From NCBI GenBank assembly GCA_047608145.1, contig JASGDC010000038.1, positions 1 through 9,553 on the forward strand: a stretch of 9,553 nucleotides of DNA. Reading direction: 5' to 3'. This document shows positions 5,828-9,553 of this stretch, piece by piece (positions within the stretch are counted from its first letter, which is position 1; every line of letters begins with the position of its first letter). Source of the DNA: JASGDC01 sp047608145 (lineage in GTDB: Bacteria > Actinomycetota > Actinomycetes > Actinomycetales > Micrococcaceae). The notes under the pieces were generated by a model that made no database searches, was not told where the DNA came from, and was given only the letters and a program-made list of their open reading frames with translations. The position numbers were made by a program, and so were the translations under genes.

Positions 5828-7108
5828 GTGCAGAATACTGCAAAAACTAAGGCGAGCCGTAAAGCTCTTTTTGCTTCCACATTTGGATCTGGAATTGAAA
5901 ATTATGATTTCTATATTTACGGTACTGCTACTGCGTTATACTTCAACAAAATTTTCTTTGATATAAATAACGTGGCAATCTCAACGCTTTCCGGTTTTCT
6001 AATTTTTGCTATGGCGTTCTTAACCAGGCCATTAGGTTCTATAATCTTTGGTTATATTGGTGACACTAAAGGTCGAGCACTCACCACCCGTTATACCTTA
6101 ACACTAATGGGCCTTAGTACTGCAGCTATCGGCTTTTTACCTACTTATTCACAAGTTGGAATTCTAGCCCCAATTTTGCTTATTCTATGCCGCTGTTTAC
6201 AAGGTGTCTCTATGGGCGGTGAATGGGGTGGCAGTATTTTGCTTAGTACCGAATCTTCAGACCCTAAATGGAAAAATTTCCATGCTTCATTCCCACAGTT
6301 AGGCTCACCTATTGGGATTGTTACCAGTACTCTAGTAATAATGGGCATGGACGCAGTACTTTCTACTGAACAAATGCTTTCTTGGGGGTGGCGAGTACCA
6401 TTTATACTAGTATTACCTTTCACGTTAATATCTGTTTATATCCGTACTCAGCTTTCCGAAACTACTGAATTTCTTGAAGCACAAGCAACTGCTAATAATA
6501 AAAGAGTTAAATTCTCAGAAATATACAAACAGCATACTATTCCATTTATTCAAGCAATATTAATTGGTATACTGCCTATCGGCTCTTACTTCCTTATCTC
6601 TACCTACAGTATGAGCTACGGTACCTCGGTCTTGAAACTTTCGGAGCAGTCACTTCTTATTGCTGCCTTCTGGGGTGCTGCTATTCAATTTGTCACTGTC
6701 CCACTCTTTGGCTATTATGCCAGCAAGTATAGTCCAAAAGCTGTTATGTTAGCGGGAGCAATATCAACTATAGCGATAGCTTTCCCAATGTATTGGCTAA
6801 TGAAATCGGCAACACTGGCTACAATGACCATCTGTATGGTAGCGGGCGGCATCTTCCCGACACTATGCTGGGCTACCCTAGGTAGCATGCTTTATCATAA
6901 GTTTGATGTGAGCATCCGTTTTACTGCCATCACAATGAGCATGAACTTGTCAGTAATCATCTCTGGTTTCATTCCAGCACTTACTACTATCTTTGGTGAC
7001 TTAACCCACCAAGCCTGGTGGCATCCAGCAATCGTCTTAATTATTACCAGTCTATTAACTTTAATTGGGTGCTTAGATTGGAAGAAGAAAACACCTAAAA
7101 TTACTTAG
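5828..7108 (+). CDS. MHS-family major facilitator transporter, copy 2
   Basis: A 426-residue paralogue of the transporter at 3615, with the same architecture: ENYDFYIYG in TM1 (24-32), GYIGDTKGR (75-83), RCLQGVSMGGEWGGS in TM4 (122-136), WGWRVPF (186-192), THQAWWHPAI (393-402) and the DWKKK tail. It is a predicted inner-membrane proton symporter for an organic acid or osmolyte of unknown identity. Translation starts at GTG 5828 with AGAAGG 7 nt upstream, a better site than in copy 1. DNA between the copies has diverged widely at silent positions, so the duplication is old or the copies were acquired separately. Protein differences concentrate in the central loop (217-232), TM8 (265-291) and TM11 (368-376), where substrate preference could differ. 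It is monocistronic, with a strong terminator. Confidence 0.92.
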   Translation: MQNTAKTKASRKALFASTFGSGIENYDFYIYGTATALYFNKIFFDINNVAISTLSGFLIFAMAFLTRPLGSIIFGYIGDTKGRALTTRYTLTLMGLSTAAIGFLPTYSQVGILAPILLILCRCLQGVSMGGEWGGSILLSTESSDPKWKNFHASFPQLGSPIGIVTSTLVIMGMDAVLSTEQMLSWGWRVPFILVLPFTLISVYIRTQLSETTEFLEAQATANNKRVKFSEIYKQHTIPFIQAILIGILPIGSYFLISTYSMSYGTSVLKLSEQSLLIAAFWGAAIQFVTVPLFGYYASKYSPKAVMLAGAISTIAIAFPMYWLMKSATLATMTICMVAGGIFPTLCWATLGSMLYHKFDVSIRFTAITMSMNLSVIISGFIPALTTIFGDLTHQAWWHPAIVLIITSLLTLIGCLDWKKKTPKIT

Positions 7109-7141
7109 TTAAATAATACATAAAAGTTAAACTAGTTATAA

Positions 7142-7184
7142 AAATAGCTCTACTGGTTAAAATACTTAACCAGTAGAGCTATTT
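7142..7184 (+). terminator. Strong terminator after second MHS gene
   Basis: A perfect 19-bp inverted repeat (7142-7160 with 7166-7184, core AGCTCTACTGGTTAA) around the 5-nt loop AATAC, 33 bp after the stop codon. The arms end in AAAT/ATTT, so either strand sees a short T-rich tail. It probably also insulates the convergent minus-strand DNA. Confidence 0.9.
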
Positions 7185-7195
7185 ATTTAGCTTAC

Positions 7196-7384
7196 CTATC
7201 CTGTTTTTCTAACACGTATCGGATAACCACTACTCTTAGTACCTACACGCACATAGCCTTTATCATCAATTAACACGTTCCTAATCACAAGAGGATACCC
7301 AATAAAATCAAAATAAGTGTCTCCTGACATTAGCAATAACACTTCATAATCAAATTCACTATAATCACAGAGGTTTTCTTTATC
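7196..7384 (-). pseudogene. Unidentified C-terminal coding fragment
   Basis: A minus-strand frame of 62 codons after an in-frame TAA (7387-7385), ending in TAG at 7198-7196. It reads like real protein: an acidic start (DYSEFDYEV), LLLMSGDTYFDFIGYPLVI, then DDKGYVRVGTK and a basic end GYPIRVRK. There is no ATG/GTG with a ribosome-binding site at its left end, so it is most likely the tail of a lost gene. I do not recognise the family. Confidence 0.35.
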
Positions 7385-7782
7385 TTAGTCCTTCTAACTA
7401 AATTTGACTTGAAATTAATATGGAAAACTAAAAAGAAAAAGAGAGGAATGAGAATAATATAAGGAAAAGAAAGCTAACCAAACTAGAAAACCCACATGTA
7501 TTCTGAGCGTAAAATGCTTGTAAACTATCAACAACTCAAAATACGTGTCTACTAATTCTCTTAACTTCCTAACCTTCCTCCTATTATTCTCAGTTTCTCT
7601 CGTTATAACCCCATAAAAATGCTATCCAGAATTTATATGTTTAACATATGTGTTTTGCTTATCAGAAGAAAAGGGAGTTAAAATTCTCTCCTCCATAAAC
7701 ACCCCTAAAATCAGTCTTGTATGCCCTGGATAGCACCAACACACAAAACCAAAATAAGGGAAACCATTATCTTAAAATTGAG
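7385..7782. other. Non-coding stretch, purine- and pyrimidine-rich
   Basis: No supported gene. Plus-strand purine-rich sequence (about 7425-7475) is followed by a pyrimidine-rich block (about 7555-7600). A 15-bp palindrome, ATATGTT-T-AACATAT, lies at 7635-7649. GCTATCCAG (7621-7629) recurs inverted at 7726-7734, 96 bp away. No convincing terminator follows the RCC1 gene, although AGCTA/TAGCT (7781-7795) spans its stop codon. Confidence 0.3.
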
Positions 7783-9462
7783 CTAGTCTTTAGCTAAACC
7801 AAAAGACTGAACATTTCCTATTTCTATTGCTTTCCACATTGGACAACCATCTTGCTTCGTAAACACACTACGATAATTAGTATCACCAAGTCCAAGCAAA
7901 CCAGTATAATTTCCCCCGGTTCCGTAGATATCGCCTGTAGAAGACAACGCCAAAGAAGAACCCCTCGTTGTACTAACAGCTGTCCAGGTGCCACCACCAC
8001 TAGGCGCAGCAACCTTCGTAAACACGTGACGTTCAGTAGTATCACCCAAACCAAGCTCACCATTACTATTCCATCCAGTTCCGTATAGGTCACCAGTAGA
8101 AGACAACGCCAAAGAAGAACCATAAAATCCTACTTTAATACTTACCCATGTTCCACCACCGCTAGGAGCATCAACCTTCGTAAACACACTACGATTAGTA
8201 GTATCACCTAAACCAAGCTGCCCAGTACTGTTGTCCCCAGTTACGTATAAGTCACCAGTAGAAGACAACGCCAAAGAAAAAGAAAAGGAAGAAGAGTAGT
8301 CTCTATTTCCTGAACCAACGGCTGTCCAGGTTCCTCCACCACTAGGGGCATCCACTTTAGTGAATGAATTACGCTCAGTAGTATCACCCAAACCAAGCTC
8401 ACCATCATTGTTGTACCCAGTTGCGTAGAGGTCACCGGTAGAAGACAACGCCAAAGAAGAATTCTTCCCTGCACTAACAGCTGTCCAGGTCCCGCCACCA
8501 GATGGAGCATCAACCTTCGTAAACACACTACGACTAGTAGTATCACCAAGCCCAAGCTGCCCAGTACCGTTGTCCCCAGTTACGTATAAGTCACCAGTAG
8601 AAGACAACGCCAAAGAAAAAGAATAACTTGTGCTGATGTTGTTTGTCCAGGTTCCTCCACCACTAGGGGCATCCACTTTAGTGAATACATTACGCTCAGT
8701 AGTATCACCCAAACCAAGCTGACCTTCATTGTTGTACCCAATTGCGTATAAGTCACCAGAGCTGTCAAGAGCAAAAGACCATCCAAGGGCAGTATACGCA
8801 TCTTTGTTTGCGCTGACCGCTGTCCAGTCATTCTTAGGTGTGTTAGCGCCAACTTGCACAGGGGTAAGACGCTGAAGCCCTGTACCATTCTCACCATAAC
8901 CATTGCCTCCCCAACCGTATAGGTTACCGATGTTAATCTGCATGTCAGCACCGTTACCACCAGAACTAGTTTCTACACTTGTTCCTTCAACTTGTGCGTG
9001 GACAGTAACATGGTCTCCTGGTTTAAGACCACACGCAAGGAACAACGGGTTACCACTATCAACTGTTCCGAATGTTGCAACACCTGCACCATTAAGCGGA
9101 ATAGTAATAGTATTAGGACCAGTATCCTTAGTAGTGAAATTAGCATTATTACTAAGAACAGTTAAAACCACATTCCCCGTAATAGCAGGACAGTCAGCCG
9201 GAGCAGTAACCTGCACACTTAACAAACCATCCTCATTCGGGAAAGAATAACCCGGAGCAGGAACACTACCCACAGGAAGAAAATTAATAGTGTAAGTAGA
9301 AGGATCACACGCACTAGCCGCAAAAGCCGGCACACTCACCGCAGTAGCAACCACAGGAACCGACCAAGCAGCACCCTTCGCCACACTACGACGAGAAACA
9401 CCCCCAGCACCATTCTCACTACGAACTTCACTCGACTGGAACTTTGAATCCTTACTAGACAT
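7783..9462 (-). CDS. Exported RCC1-repeat beta-propeller protein
   Basis: A 559-residue secreted protein. The N-terminus carries a Tat-type signal: SRRSVAK with Arg24/Arg25, a hydrophobic Ala/Val core and AFA-AS cleavage near 48-50. Residues 51-180 form a Thr/Val-rich, probably beta-sandwich region with Cys52, Cys91 and Cys144. Residues 181-559 are seven RCC1-type blades (181, 238, 292, 345, 405, 459, 512 onward), each built on LYxxGxNxxGxLGLGDTT, FTKVDAPSGGGTW and SLALSSTGD. Seven blades make a closed propeller, as in eukaryotic RCC1; in bacteria such domains usually bind proteins or ligands, and the partner is unknown. There is no LPxTG or C-terminal membrane anchor, so it is released or loosely held. 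The ATG at 9462 has GGGGGA 9 nt upstream. The gene is more GC-rich than the rest of the window. Confidence 0.9.
   Translation of the reverse strand: MSSKDSKFQSSEVRSENGAGGVSRRSVAKGAAWSVPVVATAVSVPAFAASACDPSTYTINFLPVGSVPAPGYSFPNEDGLLSVQVTAPADCPAITGNVVLTVLSNNANFTTKDTGPNTITIPLNGAGVATFGTVDSGNPLFLACGLKPGDHVTVHAQVEGTSVETSSGGNGADMQINIGNLYGWGGNGYGENGTGLQRLTPVQVGANTPKNDWTAVSANKDAYTALGWSFALDSSGDLYAIGYNNEGQLGLGDTTERNVFTKVDAPSGGGTWTNNISTSYSFSLALSSTGDLYVTGDNGTGQLGLGDTTSRSVFTKVDAPSGGGTWTAVSAGKNSSLALSSTGDLYATGYNNDGELGLGDTTERNSFTKVDAPSGGGTWTAVGSGNRDYSSSFSFSLALSSTGDLYVTGDNSTGQLGLGDTTNRSVFTKVDAPSGGGTWVSIKVGFYGSSLALSSTGDLYGTGWNSNGELGLGDTTERHVFTKVAAPSGGGTWTAVSTTRGSSLALSSTGDIYGTGGNYTGLLGLGDTNYRSVFTKQDGCPMWKAIEIGNVQSFGLAKD
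7930..8751 (-). repeat. RCC1 blade array, near-identical in-frame DNA repeats
   Basis: Five full blades of 162, 159, 180, 162 and 159 bp (blades 2 to 6 in coding order) share long identical stretches, such as the block at plus-strand positions 7940, 8099, 8261, 8441 and 8600 (GAAGACAACGCCAAAGAA). Blades alternate: 2, 4 and 6 have DTTER, while 3, 5 and 7 have an RSVF form (SRSVF, NRSVF, YRSVF). Growth was therefore by two-blade units. Unit lengths are multiples of three, so gain or loss keeps the frame. Confidence 0.9.
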
Positions 9463-9485
9463 GAAAAACTATCCCCCAAATAAAT

Positions 9486-9513
9486 AGACGAAAAACAAAA
9501 ACAATAGTTTCAA
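9486..9513 (-). promoter_or_regulatory. Possible promoter of the RCC1 gene
   Basis: TTGAAA (9513-9508) matches the -35 consensus in five of six bases. The best -10 is TCTATT at 9488-9483, 19 bp away, which is long. Alternatives are an extended -10 TGTGATATT (9520-9512) or a -35 TTGACT (9552-9547) beyond the G tract. I cannot decide between them from sequence. Confidence 0.3.
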
Positions 9514-9526
9514 TATCACAACCCTA

Positions 9527-9538
9527 CCCCCCCCCCCC
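9527..9538 (-). repeat. Homopolymer tract G12 (C12 on plus strand) upstream of RCC1 gene
   Basis: Twelve consecutive C on the plus strand in an AT-rich region, 64 bp upstream of the RCC1 ATG and next to candidate promoter elements. Tracts of this length slip readily during replication, and in other bacteria they switch surface genes by changing promoter spacing. The assembled length itself may be a consensus of a mixed population. Confidence 0.95.
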
Positions 9539-9553
9539 ATACGAAAAGTCAAA

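Noticed and set aside
7930..8751. Regularly spaced repeats suggesting a CRISPR array
   Set aside because: The units are about 160-180 bp, in frame, and translate to RCC1 blades with no unique spacers.
7824..9250. Several open frames of 78-126 codons on both strands within the RCC1 gene
   Set aside because: They are shadows produced by the repeated, stop-poor RCC1 coding DNA.

Overview
The window is AT-rich (under 40% G+C by eye, not computed) and looks like chromosome from a low-GC member of the Actinomycetota. The main hint is the secretion signal of the last gene: a twin-arginine, an Ala/Val-rich core and an AFA-A cleavage site, a layout common in that phylum. This assignment is moderate at best. 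There are no rRNA or tRNA genes, CRISPR arrays or transposases.

Left part, minus strand (about 129-2076): an extended -10 promoter drives a compact operon. It encodes an NP-I family nucleoside phosphorylase, a PnuC-type vitamin/nucleoside transporter and, more loosely attached, a 104-residue protein with a CxCxxC cluster. The first two suggest import of a nucleoside or nucleoside-like vitamin (nicotinamide riboside is the classical PnuC substrate) followed by phosphorolysis of its glycosidic bond.

Middle (about 2092-3395, 5187-5575, 7196-7384, all minus strand): a gene graveyard. I can reassemble an EcsC-family gene with an internal deletion and frameshifts, an AlbA_2/RecG-like ATP-binding regulator reduced to its two ends, a DUF3800 C-terminus, and an unidentified C-terminal fragment.

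Plus strand (3529-7184): two closely related MHS-type (metabolite:H+ symporter) major facilitator transporters stand in tandem as separate units. Each has its own terminator, and both have the same predicted promoter (TAGTCA, 17 bp, TATACT) about 57 bp ahead of the start codon. Between them lies a probable independent small RNA of roughly 80 nt, with an extended -10 promoter and a 9-bp closing stem followed by a T-run.

Right end (7783-9553, minus strand): an exported RCC1-like seven-bladed beta-propeller protein. Its central blades are near-identical DNA repeats arranged as alternating pairs. A tract of 12 G (coding sense) lies 64 bp upstream of its start codon, which makes this gene the best candidate in the window for phase-variable and repeat-variable expression.

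Overall this is an accessory-type region: two stable metabolic or transport modules, several decayed genes, one candidate ncRNA and one probable hypervariable exported protein. I do not see a complete novel multi-gene system.
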